Below are positions 29,784-41,700 of a DNA stretch of 64,000 bases, one piece after another. Positions within the stretch are counted from its first letter, which is position 1, and every line of letters begins with the position of its first letter. Source of the DNA: Setaria digitata (Eukaryota > Nematoda > Chromadorea > Rhabditida > Setariidae). The notes under the pieces were generated by a model. That model searched no databases. It worked only from the letters and a program-made list of their open reading frames with translations, and was not told the DNA's origin. The stretch is from positions 1 through 64,000 of the forward strand of contig RCAB01000076.1 of the NCBI GenBank assembly GCA_003640385.1, written 5' to 3'. Made by a program: the position numbers and the translations under genes.

Positions 29784-32700
29784 ATGCTATACATAAACAA
29801 TCGATACTTTTTTTTGTCCAAAGTTCACTTGACAAGAAATAATTTGAGACAGCTAAATTCTTCGCGGATTTTTTCCCAGAAGAAACCAGCTACATCATTT
29901 ACTCCGAAAAGGCCTTTAAAGTTCGGTGTCGGTAAGTTTTTTTGGAATAATTTTGAGTTTTTCTTCGAGATCTAAAAGCCACTGGACATCATTAAAAACT
30001 TCAATGACTGGTCGTTATAGATGGTCCTGGTTTGGATTACTTCATCAGTATGGCAAGCAGTGAACGTTTGGATAAGGTGATGCCAAAAAAAGAAAAAATG
30101 GATGGGCCACTGAGCTGGATAAATTCACATGGTGACGGATTGAAAGGTATGTTGACGTATGGTAATATTTTATGTTTTCGTATTACAAAGATATTTTTTA
30201 TGTTTGCTTCGACATGAAATTATACATTTCAGTAAAATTCAAAACATATGGCTGTCAAATGAATATAAGTGATGTGGAATTAGTGCGTTCATTATTGCTG
30301 TCGACGGGTTACTTAGAAACAAATGATGCTAAAGAGGTAGATAACCTTCTACTGCTTGCTTAATCATTTACTGTACCTCGCCCTACTTAATTTTTTTATA
30401 TTTGTCCTATTTAGGCTGACATCATATTGTTGATGACGTGTTCGATACGTGAAGGTGCGGAAAACAAGGTGTGGGACGAATTGAAGGTGCTAAGGAAAAC
30501 GTGTGGCAAAAAGACTGTTATTGGAGTTCTAGGTAACTTTATCGTGCAAGTATTCATTCTTTATCATATAAATAAGTACAATCTGTGGCACGAGTCACTT
30601 AATCGGATACAGTTATAAAAATCAGAATTTAACATCGATTATTTCCGATTCTTTTCAAATTCTTTTGTGATAGTTTAGTTATTGTTCAGGGTTTTTCAAG
30701 TTTTTTAAATATGCAGTTTAAATAGCTTCAAAAGGAATTTCGCGATGTTTTATTTTTCTGCAACGTATCAAATTGTCACTAAGTTCGAAAAACTGTTTTA
30801 TGATTGGTGATTATTGTAATCCAAAAACCATTTAACTCTTTATCCACTTTATCTTCGATAATCTTTTTAGCAGGGATTGAATTTTTTCTCACACGATAAT
30901 GTTGTTGAGTTACATTCCAACAGTATAATAAGTGCTTTTCATCTTAAAGGTTGCATGGCAGAACATGTAAGGCACAAATTATTAATGTGCACTGAAAATG
31001 TTGATGTGGTAGCTGGACCTGATTCATATCGTGATTTGCCTCGGTTATTGGCAATAGCTCGCGGTGGAAGTATGGCGATAAATGTGCAACTGTCATTAGA
31101 GGAAACTTATGCCGACATTGTTCCAGTCCGAACGGATAAGTTTTCCAAAACAGCTTTTGTGTTCGTTTTGCGAAATTTACGAACTTTACTCCAGTATACT
31201 ACTACTGACTGTCTGTTGAGACTGAATGCTGCTTCCCTCTTTAATGATTGTTTATTTTTGTCATTTATTAGCTATTGCTTATTTCTGCTCATTTTTTTTT
31301 AAATTATAGATCAATTATGCGTGGCTGTGATAACATGTGTACATATTGTGTCGTGCCATATACGCGTGGGCGAGAGAGGAGCCGTCCCATGAATTCCATA
31401 CTTGACGAAATCAGACGCTTATCCGATGAAGTAGTACCTTTCCAGTTTTTTTTTTTTGCTCAGATCATTCGCAGTACTCTTATTCCAGGGATTTAATAAT
31501 ATGATTTTCTCTTTATTTAGATCAAATTTAGACTTAGAAAGCGATCTCGTTTTATAGGGAGTGAAACAGGTGACCCTACTTGGGCAGAACGTGAACAGCT
31601 ATCGTGATCTATCCGAAATATCGTTTCCTTCTGCATGTTTAATAGAACCTGGTATTACTCCCGGATTTCGTACGAAATATAAGCTGAAGAAAGGGGGACA
31701 TACATTCCTCACTTTGTTGGATAAAGCATCACAAATTGATCCGGAAATGAGAATACGTTTCACTTCACCACATCCTAAAGATTTTCCAGTTGAGGTATTT
31801 GCTTCAAGTGTTTTTATGTTTATTTAATTGATTATATTTGAATGATTTCATTGTTTATGTGTACTGTTGTTATTTTTCAAATGCTTTTATTCTTCATTAA
31901 TGTGAATTTTCTCAAAAAATTGAGAAGAAATTTGGATTGCAAATTGTTTTGTTTGTTTGGAATCGTTCCAAAATATTTGAATTTCATATTTGATTTTTTA
32001 TTTAATTTGGAATTTTATAGGTAATACAGTTGATAAAAGAACGAACAAATATTTGCAAACAAATTCATTTGCCGGCCCAGAGCGGCAGCAATGCCATATT
32101 AGAAGCGATGGATCGCGGCTACACTAGGGAAAGTTATTTGGCACTGGTTAATCGCATCAGAAGCATTTTACCAAGTAATGACATTTTGAGTGCAAGTTAA
32201 CCTGTTCTCTGAAAGAAAAAAGGAAAAAAAAAATTGTTATCCAAATCATTCAGATGTTTAGGCGTATCACTCACAAGTGATTTTATCGCTGGATTTTGTG
32301 GCGAGACCGAAGAATTCCACCAAGAATCTCTGGAACTGATCAAAGATGTCGTTTATTCTTTTTGTTATGTTTTTCCATATAGCCAAAGGGAAGTAAGCAA
32401 TTTTCTCAAAATGCATTGCTTTTTTCTACGAAGTATTCCTGATCTATTAGAACATAAGATGAAAGTACGTAATTTATAGTATTACAGAAAACAAAAGCAT
32501 TTCGACATCTGAAGGATAATGTACCACTGGATGTGAAGAATAGGCGTCATCAAGAACTAGCAAGCGTTTTTAGAGAAGGAGCACTGAAACACAATGAGGC
32601 CCTCGTTGGAACCAAACAATTAGTGCTTTTAGAGGAAGTATGCCTTTCCTAAATTATCCTCAGTAAGAAACTGAATAGCTGTGATTTAGCTGTACATTTT

Positions 32701-33178
32701 GTACAGCGTTATATATAACATACAAGGAATTGTAACAGCCTAGTTCTTTTATTTTCAATGAGCTTTGATTTTCTAACCGAAGATATGCTTCGAAATTTTT
32801 TATGAAGCGATTATGAATTTTATATGTAGAATTGTGAATATTTCTAGACGAGTAAGCGTTCTTCCGAGTATCTGCGAGGTCGAATTGATGGCGGAGTAAG
32901 TGCAATTGTTCAAAAATATTGTAACTATGGTTCAAAATTAGTGGAGATGAAACCTGGCGATTATGTTGCTGTTAATGTGAGTAAATTGAAATTGAGCGTT
33001 ACTTCACTAGCATTATTATAATGTAATTTAATCCATAGTGCACATCCCATTACTACTCTCTTTACAGGATCTTTTTCAGATAACATCTGCTAATTCACAA
33101 ACATTGCAAGCCGAGACATTATATACCACAACGCTGAAGAATTTCGAAAACTTGAAAAGAGCTACTGGTGAAAAATAG
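29784..33178 (+). CDS. CDK5RAP1-type tRNA 2-methylthio-N6-isopentenyladenosine synthase (radical SAM)
   Basis: Twelve phase-consistent exons: 29784-29931, 30021-30146, 30233-30336, 30415-30532, 30950-31160, 31310-31430, 31558-31794, 32021-32174, 32262-32392, 32488-32637, 32848-32976, 33068-33178. They give 579 aa. The N-terminal methylthiotransferase domain has three cluster cysteines at C99 (YGCQMN), C135 (TCSIRE) and C167 (GCMAE). The radical-SAM motif is C242-x3-C246-x2-C249 in GCDNMCTYC. Then come [16 protein letters not shown], a [10 protein letters not shown] segment and a C-terminal TRAM domain. Family members add a 2-methylthio group to i6A37 of tRNAs, in mitochondria in mammals. The chosen start gives a basic, Ser/Asn-rich leader compatible with mitochondrial import; an upstream in-frame ATG at 29703 would add 27 residues. 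The spacer between the radical-SAM and GVKQVTLL segments is short. Confidence 0.94.
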
Positions 33179-33294
33179 CAAATCGACAGGCATGTCTCAT
33201 GAATGAATCGCTCGTTCAGTGATTTATGAAATAGAAGATGAAATTTTTGTTGTGTGCATTTTTTGAAATTTCTGGTAGTTTAAAGGATGAAGTA

Positions 33295-33867
33295 ATGTGC
33301 AACACAATCATAAGCGACGGAGATTGCATACTAGACAACATTCAGGTTTTCACAATTTTATGCATCCTACTAGTTCCATGTTTTTTTTTTTCTAGTTCCA
33401 TGAGCATTTGAATCACTTTACCGTTATGCGGTGCTTTCTCAGATGCTTAGTTCATACTTCACCTTTTCATTATCAAATTGTTATTTTCAACTCACATTCG
33501 ATATTGTTAGCAAAAAAAAGTTCTTCGCAGAGGAGGGAAATACTTGGATTCGCTAGCAAGCGTAATCACTGGTAGGTTTTTCTTTCGCTTTAAATCATTT
33601 CTGACAAAAGAGAATGAGTAAATTAATTGCTTCTCATTTTTGGTTTCTCATCCTGCAGAAGTTCCGTATGTTTTCCTTACCATCGTTGATTGCGATTTTC
33701 AAGCTCTTGCTTTGACTGTCATATAAATAAACACCAAAAACAAAGGAAATTTTCACGAAAAAACCGTTTCTTTTCTTCTTCTGCAGGATACATTGACATT
33801 GGGTGATTTTCTAAAGTGTTATGGAGTTCGGTCGGAATTAGGAGCCTGTGGTCTAAGTGGCGCATGA
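33295..33867 (+). CDS. Possible small gene or gene remnant, function unknown
   Basis: Three coding-like pieces lie about 115-690 bp downstream of the CDK5RAP1 stop: 33295-33345 (starts with ATG), 33511-33572 (after TTGTTAG, read in frame with KKVLRRGGKYLDSLASV) and 33787-33867 (after CTGCAG, read as DTLTLGDFLKCYGV to a stop). The first two join in frame. I could not find a canonical set of donors and acceptors that brings the third piece into the same frame, so this may be a decayed gene or a chance arrangement. No family recognised. Confidence 0.25.
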
Positions 33868-34135
33868 GTTAACCGCAGAAATATTCACTGTGAATTGCAT
33901 AGCTCCAGAGAGAAACAAAAGAAACGAACCAAAAGCTCATAAGCGAATGGATACTTGAATAAATTAAAGAAAAGAATAGAGGGAAGGAGGTGGTTGAGGA
34001 GACAGCAAAACAATTGTTCTAGGTAGGTTGCATAACTGTTTATTTTTGCACCGTGTATCATTTCTCTACTTACCTTTCCGGAACACGAGTTAGTAGATGC
34101 CGCTTTCGTTCCTATAATGGCTTCTTGGTCAGAAG

Positions 34136-34576
34136 TTAGGAGGATAACCTTACTTTTACAAATACTTCTGGAACAGTAGCAGCACGATTAACACTCCCAT
34201 TGCCTATGAATAATAGGCTGAGATACGAGTTGCATTGTGCTGCTTCTGATATTTCACGGGCCTTGGTGCAAGCCTTGCTATCGTTAACCATGGCCTGAAT
34301 TGTAAGGCATGATGGGAGGTAGGGGAGGAAGTGCAAGGTCGAGGTATTGGTTCTGCTGACGATGAGGCTTTCTGACCCACGTTTGGGGAACATCAGGTTT
34401 CTGAATTGCTGTATGTTATCGGTTCCTTTCCTAGTTGACATTCCATTCCTCATTAAAGTAGTTTTCAATACTTCCATTGAATTGATCGTTTGTTTCCCTG
34501 TTACTTTCGGCACTTCTACAATATCCCGACCACCCATGAAAGTTTCACATATCATAAGGCATTTAGATGTCAGTAG
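34136..34576 (-). CDS. Unidentified minus-strand coding-like open frame
   Basis: Reading the minus strand, an open frame of about 145 codons begins immediately after a good 3' splice site (TTATTCTTCACAG, ending at 34577) and runs to a stop at 34136. A possible donor (AAAA/GTAAGG) lies just before the stop. Residue composition is protein-like, with no low-complexity stretch, no clear signal peptide and no motif I recognise. A second short frame lies further upstream near 34690-34745. Opposite-strand frames overlap it, so the coding strand is not proven. Confidence 0.3.
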   Translation of the reverse strand, partial: LLTSKCLMICETFMGGRDIVEVPKVTGKQTINSMEVLKTTLMRNGMSTRKGTDNIQQFRNLMFPKRGSESLIVSRTNTSTLHFLPYLPSCLTIQAMVNDSKACTKAREISEAAQCNSYLSLLFIGNGSVNRAATVPEVFVKVRLSS

Positions 34577-35002
34577 CTGTGAAGAATAAATTATATTGCT
34601 CGTAGTTGTTATCGACTTTTGTGACTTTGGAGATTTGCTTCACTGTCATGCGTGCATTCTCGAGCGTATCCCTTCAGTGACCTTGGATTTTGATGTGGAG
34701 TACGGCAGAAACAAATTTACAGCATTTGGACATGTGCCTGAATTGTCGTTGATAGGAAAAGCTCGAACAGGAAGAGGATGACTTAATAAATGAGGAATAC
34801 TTTAATATATGACCCTAATGTGGCATGAGAGCTTCTGTTTTGATCTATACTTACGTTTTTCTATGTTATCGTTATGTGTATCCAAACAGAAAATACTTAA
34901 TACCATGATAACATTTTCTTCTGACACATGGAGTATTTTTTCAGAACTGTTTTCTTTTTTTTTGGCTGCAGAGATTGAATCCAGTTATATCGACTGATTA
35001 GA

Positions 35003-35361
35003 ATGGGTCATCAAAATTTATGGTTTTCACATCCGCGCAAATATGGTCCAGGTTCTCGCTCATGGTTAGCTTCATTGAATTTTAAGATCAAGTATTAATA
35101 TCGGCTTGTTTAAGCGTGCATGTCATAACTGTTTGTAACAGCACAGTTAATTATGGAATTGTGTTTTCAGCCGAGTCTGTTCGAATCATCATGGATTAAT
35201 TAGGAAGTATGGGCTTAACATGTGTCGTCGATGCTTCAGAGAGTATGCTTCCGATATTGGATTTAAGAAGGTAAGGATGAGGGCATATTCTCATGCCTTG
35301 GTTAAAGGAGCTGTATACCGAATAATAATTTTATAAGAGAGATGCATTTCAGCTGAACTGA
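35003..35361 (+). CDS. rps-29: Small-subunit ribosomal protein uS14 (RPS29)
   Basis: Exons 35003-35064, 35171-35270 and 35353-35361 encode 56 aa, exactly the usual eukaryotic length. The sequence begins [15 protein letters not shown] and contains the zinc ribbon C21-x2-C24 / C39-x2-C42 (CRVC and CRRC) with [10 protein letters not shown] between. The last exon is only nine bases long (two codons plus stop). The protein binds zinc and sits in the head of the 40S subunit. A poly(A) signal AATAAA at 35440-35445 lies 79 nt after the stop. Confidence 0.98.
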
Positions 35362-35771
35362 CGAACATCGAAAGAAGCACTGAACTAATTATGATGGTCG
35401 TTTTCCTCGTATTTTGTTGTAACTTTTAATTTTTTCTGCAATAAAGTTTAAAAATTGTTTTTGTTGCATGCATTCATGGCAAATAGCGATGTGGCCTTCC
35501 CGTTTCACAATATTCCTTTTGCACTTTTTCCTTAACAGGCAGCTTTAGATGCTTGTGAAATCTGTCTATTGATTTTCAGGAATCAGGGTGCCTTGGGATA
35601 ATTACACTTCATTTCATGGATGAAGGAGGGGAGTAATTTACATCTCATATCCAGGTGATCTCGGTAAGACTTAATGTTGATCGGTTCTGCTGCCGTACTT
35701 ATCCAATCCGTCAGTTTTGCTGTCCAACTGCGTTGTCGATTTGATTGTCGTTTTACATTTTAGCATTAAGA
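35362..35771. other. Intergenic between uS14 and TRAPPC11
   Basis: About 410 bp. It includes the uS14 poly(A) signal (35440-35445) and a T-rich acceptor (TTACATTTTAG) ending at about 35763, nine bases before the TRAPPC11 start. That arrangement fits trans-splicing of the downstream mRNA. Confidence 0.55.
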
Positions 35772-38700
35772 ATGGATAGTGATGACATTCCGGAAGCGAT
35801 AGTTGCTAGCCGTCAAAACCAGCTTGTTTTCCTAACGGGACTGGACATTGTCAATAATAAATCTCATGCGGCTGTCTTTTCTGCTTTTACTGTAAATCGT
35901 GAGCCAGATCGTCCACCAATTAATTTCGTTATGTTGAACAATGCGCAAACATTTGGGGAGCTAAAAGTGCATCAGCAAACGGTATGATTTGAGGTGATGT
36001 AGGAAACTAGGAAGGGGACGAAATCGTTTCGTCCCTTTCGGAGGTAGTCTTATGGTGACTTAATTTTGAAGGTTTTAGATATCCAACTTTTCGCGAGGAT
36101 TCATTAGAGTAGATTGGCTCAAGAAGTATGTGAACGAGTTACCGGCCGTTATCGTACTGTTTGCTGATTTAGGTTGGGATCATCCATCCTGGAATGAGAA
36201 AGCTACCGAATGCGAATCTAAGATCTCTTCGCTTAGGTAAATTGGTTTTGTTATGTAAATTTGAACTATAAACTTATAATTCAGATTTGGAAATTGAGAC
36301 CTACTCTGTTGTCCGGACTTTCCAAAATTACCCTTTTGTGTAGGGTGCGCAAAATTAATGAACTAATGGAAGGTAGACAGCTTAAATAAACCGAGGCTGT
36401 TCAGATACATGCTGCAGGAGTAATTTGCTTATTTAATTGTAAATTTGTTTGAAGCATGATTATAGGACGAGTATTGGAAGCAATGCAACCCGGATTTGTA
36501 TCGTGTTATTGCAGCAAACTCAAACGGATAGTTCATTAGCTGTCGAACGGTCAGCCAAGTTATGCCAAGTATGTCAGCTTCCATCCAAACAGTTGTTTGT
36601 TCTGCCCACTGGCGAACGGATGTTTTCTTCAGTTTTAAGGTTTTTCTTTACTCTTTTTGAATCAGTTGGTTCTTGTATTCAGTTTTACTTTCCAAATTTA
36701 ACTTCCTGATATTTGATGCTGCCAAATCCCTAGAATTTAAATGTAGGGTGACGATCTGAGCGGTTTTTTAGATTTTACAGTATATGCTGTTTCGCTTTTG
36801 CAGGCTTGAAAGTTCATTTCATGAATTGGCTCAAGCATTCTATCAGCAGTGTCTAAAATCAGTTCGCGCACGGTCAATACCGAATAATTTTTCAAATCTT
36901 ATAATTCGTCAACAGTTTAAATTGGCATTCCTTTCAGAGTTACGACAAGACACACATACGGCACTGAGGTTCTATTATGTTTCGATTGTTTAGATTTTTT
37001 TTTTTTTTTCATGCGAATGAATCGCTAAAATTCTTTGCCTTGCAGTTCACGCAACTCACAATATTTCTACATTTTTGACTTTTAGCTGTTTCATCTTCCG
37101 TCCAGGTGATTCTATTTCGACATTTAAATGAATCTTTGCATTCGTTCAAGATTTCCTTACCGTTTACTTTGTATCTGGGCTTTTTTTCCAAACAGCAGAT
37201 TGATTTTAAGCATTTTGATGGATTACTTGGACGATTTCATTGAATAATCCTAAATCTGAGAAGAGTGGCGTCTACTACTTTGTAAAAATGCCCTTGAAAA
37301 AGTTTCCTAGGTAAATTATTTGATGTTCAACTCAGAATTTATGATTAAATAGAAATGAATTGATCCAATATGAAGATAAAAATCACGGGATGCAAATAGG
37401 AAATATTTCTAATATTATGAGTAGATGTAATGCTTGGAAATAATTTGAAGGAACATTGCTTGTGTATGCGTCGAATATCTTTTAGAATAATGATGCTACC
37501 GATTTAGCTCAGTTTCATTTTTTTTTGTTCATGTATGGAGAATGTTTTGTGTTCTGCTTAGTGCACTGTTAAATTTCTCTCTTTTTTGTTTTTATTTAAA
37601 TCTTTATTTATTTAAATTTATTTATTTATTTAAATTTTTTATTTAAATCTTTAAATCTCCTGTTCTATCCTTCCCTTAGCTATCTACAAAATCTGAAATT
37701 TGTAACAATAAATTGTGAAATATATAATCTTAATATTTATGAAGTTTGATGATGAGAAAGTCGAACAGATCGCACTTCCCATCTTTTACTCTTGGCTATT
37801 CCAAGTCATTGTTTAAACCACAATGTTTCGTATGGCTTTTTTTCATTCTGAATGTCTTTCATTAAGCACTTCATGGAATGATGTGATAAACTCCTTCTGA
37901 GAATAATGAACATTGCTTGGTTTTTCTCTGTTAAAAATAAATGGGAAGATCATCCTACTTACCCAGTCATTTCAGGCTTTTAGGATTCATTTTTTTTTTT
38001 TTTTTTTGCAGCTCCTCTCGTCTGCAATGCTTTATACTGTTCACTAGAGAGCGTAACAACCATTATTTTAATTGATATTAGTATTCTGAACTCTGAAATT
38101 TGTTTTTCTTTTTGTAATCTCTATTTTAGACATTATAAGCTTGCATATCAACACTGCACTGAATGCGAAATCGTTGACAGCGAAATATTTGAATTACGTT
38201 CAGTGGCTGGGCTTCTGAACTATAAGGTGAATTTATTTCTCAGCGTTCATTTTTACTCTGTATTTGTGAGTTTTTATTAAATATGCCTGTCATTGAAAGT
38301 TTTTACTTGGTTTCTCCTTTTGTAGAACAAAGTTGACTCTCAAATGGTCCTAGTGTTACTTTCAGATATGCCAACTATCATTTCTGCACAGTGCAGCCCT
38401 GGAGGCGTTAGCACAACAGCGACGGCATAATACTGTGTTTTTTTGTTTACCTCCAGGTTCATACCCATCTCCGTCTATCGCATCAATTGAGCATATGTTA
38501 TGGAAAGGCAAACAGGTTTGTTATGTTTTTAGTTTTCGGCTTGGCATTTATTTTAGATACACTGTTGGGATAGGAAGTGGTGCTTTATGCCTAACAGTCA
38601 TCTTGTGGCTAATATACTAAAATGATTTCAGTGTTCATTATTTGCGAATTTGTTTGAGCGAGCCGTCATGGGTGGTTTAGTCGCTGTGTCAGCCCAGCAC

Positions 38701-41700
38701 CCTGGAATGTATCTTCAAGCATCGGCTTATTATTATCGACAAGCAAATGAAGCTATTGCTGTTTTGAACACTTCACTTACTGGGTTAGTTTACCCGAACC
38801 CTGATCCTTTGACGTCAACTACAGATGTGTTTTATGGGCAAAGGCCCTGGAGAGCAACTGTGGAAAACGGCAATTTAGCAGATCCGGAAACTGAAAAGAA
38901 TGCCTGTATTGCACTCGAGGTTAGCAATATTTTAATAAAATTAAATATAAATTACATCGAAGTCTTTTTTTTAATAATTTTTATAATTCTTGTTTTTTGG
39001 AACATTATTACCGCTTAACGCTCGTATTCAATAAGTAGCATTTGTACAATTTAAAAAAGAAAGTTGGAACGGAATATTTCTGCAGTTAGGCTGTTCACCG
39101 AATCACGATCGATGCATTTCCTTGCTTTCTTCTGCAATGTCACAATTCAAGAAATACAAATGTTTACGGATGCAGCGTTATATGATGCTTTTGCTGTCTG
39201 ATGAATACTTCATAACAGGACAATACGTCAAGGCTTTGCAGGTTGTTCTCATTGTGATTTATTTTGCTTATCATTTCTGGATTCCTGATTATTACTAATT
39301 TTAGTTCGCATCACATTTAATCTGGGAATGTCGCCGAGAGGGTTTCATATATCCAATTGCGATGCTTCTTCTACGTGCACTTACTTGTGCATTTCGAGTG
39401 GCAGACGTAAAAGAATTCATGACGCTTAGCGTTCAGATACTTAACTTACGTACATTTCCATCTTTTGCTTCCATTACGGAACAAATCGCAGCTAATATCG
39501 CTTTGATTCGTCAAGGTTTCCCACCGAATGTGCCTACTCCACATGTTAATATGTCTTCGGCCGAGGTCATTTTTTAGATTTCGTTGAATTCTAACTTGAT
39601 CTGATAAGTTTTAATGATATGATAATATGTAGTATTTGTTTTGCAATCCTCTTCTACGCGACAAAATGTTGCAAAGTTTCCGTTTTTAAGGCTCATTGCG
39701 ACGAAATGTTGCATGTTGATTTACATTACTATAATAATTTTACATGAAATATTAATACATGTTTTGGAATCAAATAGTTATAAGGCGTTAAATATCTTTA
39801 CAATTTTTAATAGATTTTCGATATTTTTAAGTTTCATGCAATAATTCTTATCCACGAAGATATTTGAAATGTTATAACGATCTTAAAAAGCTAAAATGAC
39901 TCGATTTAAGGTGGAAACATGTCAGCATCTGTGGGAAATGGCATTTGCTGAGCGTGTATTTTTCTCGATAAGCGCTCCTCGTATTGGTGCGTTTATTCGT
40001 GTTCGAGTTGCTTTTCTTCATAACTCAGTGGAGACTGCTCATGCCGATTCATTGATTCTCCTTATGGTAATTTTGTTTCATTTAATACGCTGGCTTTTTT
40101 AAATAATTTTTTAGCTTTATTTTAAGGATTTATATACTTAGTTGTACATTCATTTCTAAATAATCTTAAACATCAACTAGATTATTTAGAAATCGGTAGA
40201 TTGGAAGAAATGATCTCATGATATTGTAAAACATTCTCGAAAAATTCAATTTCATCCATGTATTGTTTTTTTTTTTCATTTTTTTCAGGCAAAAACTCAT
40301 TTATTCAGATGATACTAGTTATTAATAATTTAATTTATGTATGCTGTTGTTTCAACATTGTAGTAATGACAATCGATTGTTTAGGTTGCTCTTTCTTCAT
40401 ATTCTTCCAAAGCATTTCTTTTCGAAAAAATGAAGATAACTGTTAGTGATGGGAATAAGGAAACCGAACAGCTACCATTATATGAATTCACAGAGGACAA
40501 TGTCGAAGTTAGCCCAAAGAAAGAAACTGTTAAAATGTATAGAATGTTATTACCTCAGTCATTTTGCACGACTCCAAAACAACTCATGGTATCCAGGCAT
40601 TTTACTTTTTTCAGTGCATTTTTATTTTTAGAAAGGAAAAGTTTTTGTAAAAATCGAAGAAGCTAGCCGAAAGCACAGAGCTAAATATACATTAAAACTT
40701 TAGTCTTGGGTGTTGTGTATTTATGTAGAAACAGGAAGCTCGAGAATATAATTTTCTTCTTTAAAGGTAAATGGATTGAGCTTAGAGATGGGTTCCATAC
40801 ATTCGACGGTTTACGGTACAATAGACTGGGATGCTCAGTCATTATCGTATGGCACGTATGATAATTCCTACATGAATTCTATATTAGACGCATGTGTCGG
40901 TCAAACTATACTTCAGTAAGCCTGCACGTTTGATTTCGATATTTCCATTTTCTCATTTTATCAGCAATTTATTATTATTTTTCTACCATATATTTTTCAG
41001 AATTGAACCTCGTGAAGCCCATTTTCGTCTTGAAGGAATTGATCAAAGTGAAGCAATGCTTGGTGAAATTGTTACAGTACCACTAACGTTTATATGTGAG
41101 GAGAGTAATCCGATCGAAAGTGTTAAGTATGTCTTTTCGTGTCCTTAAAGCGTTTATCTAGTCACATTCAGTAATTTGGAGAATTCTATTACAGATTAGA
41201 TTGGTGTTTGGATGCGAAAGGAGAAATGGTTGGAGCCGTGATTTTCATAAACGACGAAAATCATTTTGTTCCAAATGATTCAAAAGTTCTGAACTACAGT
41301 AATTCTCAAATTCCACCATTCAAGGTCCAAGCGTTATTACAATATCGTTATATGTTTCAATAACTTAAGTGTTTCTCTAGTGCAAACTGTATGGCAAACT
41401 GTTTTTTTTGATATTTCACTTAAAAGAAAAAATGGAACTATTTGTGTGGAATTAAAAGAAACAATCGAATTTATAGGTACAACTGAATATACGATACTGC
41501 ACTCAAACCGTATGCTCGGCAAATATATCGGTGGTCGTATGTTTTTGCACATTTTATATGATTTAATTGTTTCCCAGTATACCTCCTTTTTAGTCATTCA
41601 TTTTTATTGCAGGTCTCGATACCGCTTGATGACATAACAGTACAAAAACGTTTCTTAATATCTTTACGATCACGGCCACCATTCGATATTAGCAGTAAAA

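Larger units (their letters stand above)
33179..35002. other. Intergenic between CDK5RAP1 and uS14, with two unexplained coding-like stretches
   Basis: This 1.8 kb includes possible small plus-strand exons (33240-33867) and a long minus-strand open frame (34136-34576), listed separately. A candidate trans-splice acceptor (GGCTGCAG) ends near 34970, upstream of the uS14 start. Confidence 0.5.
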
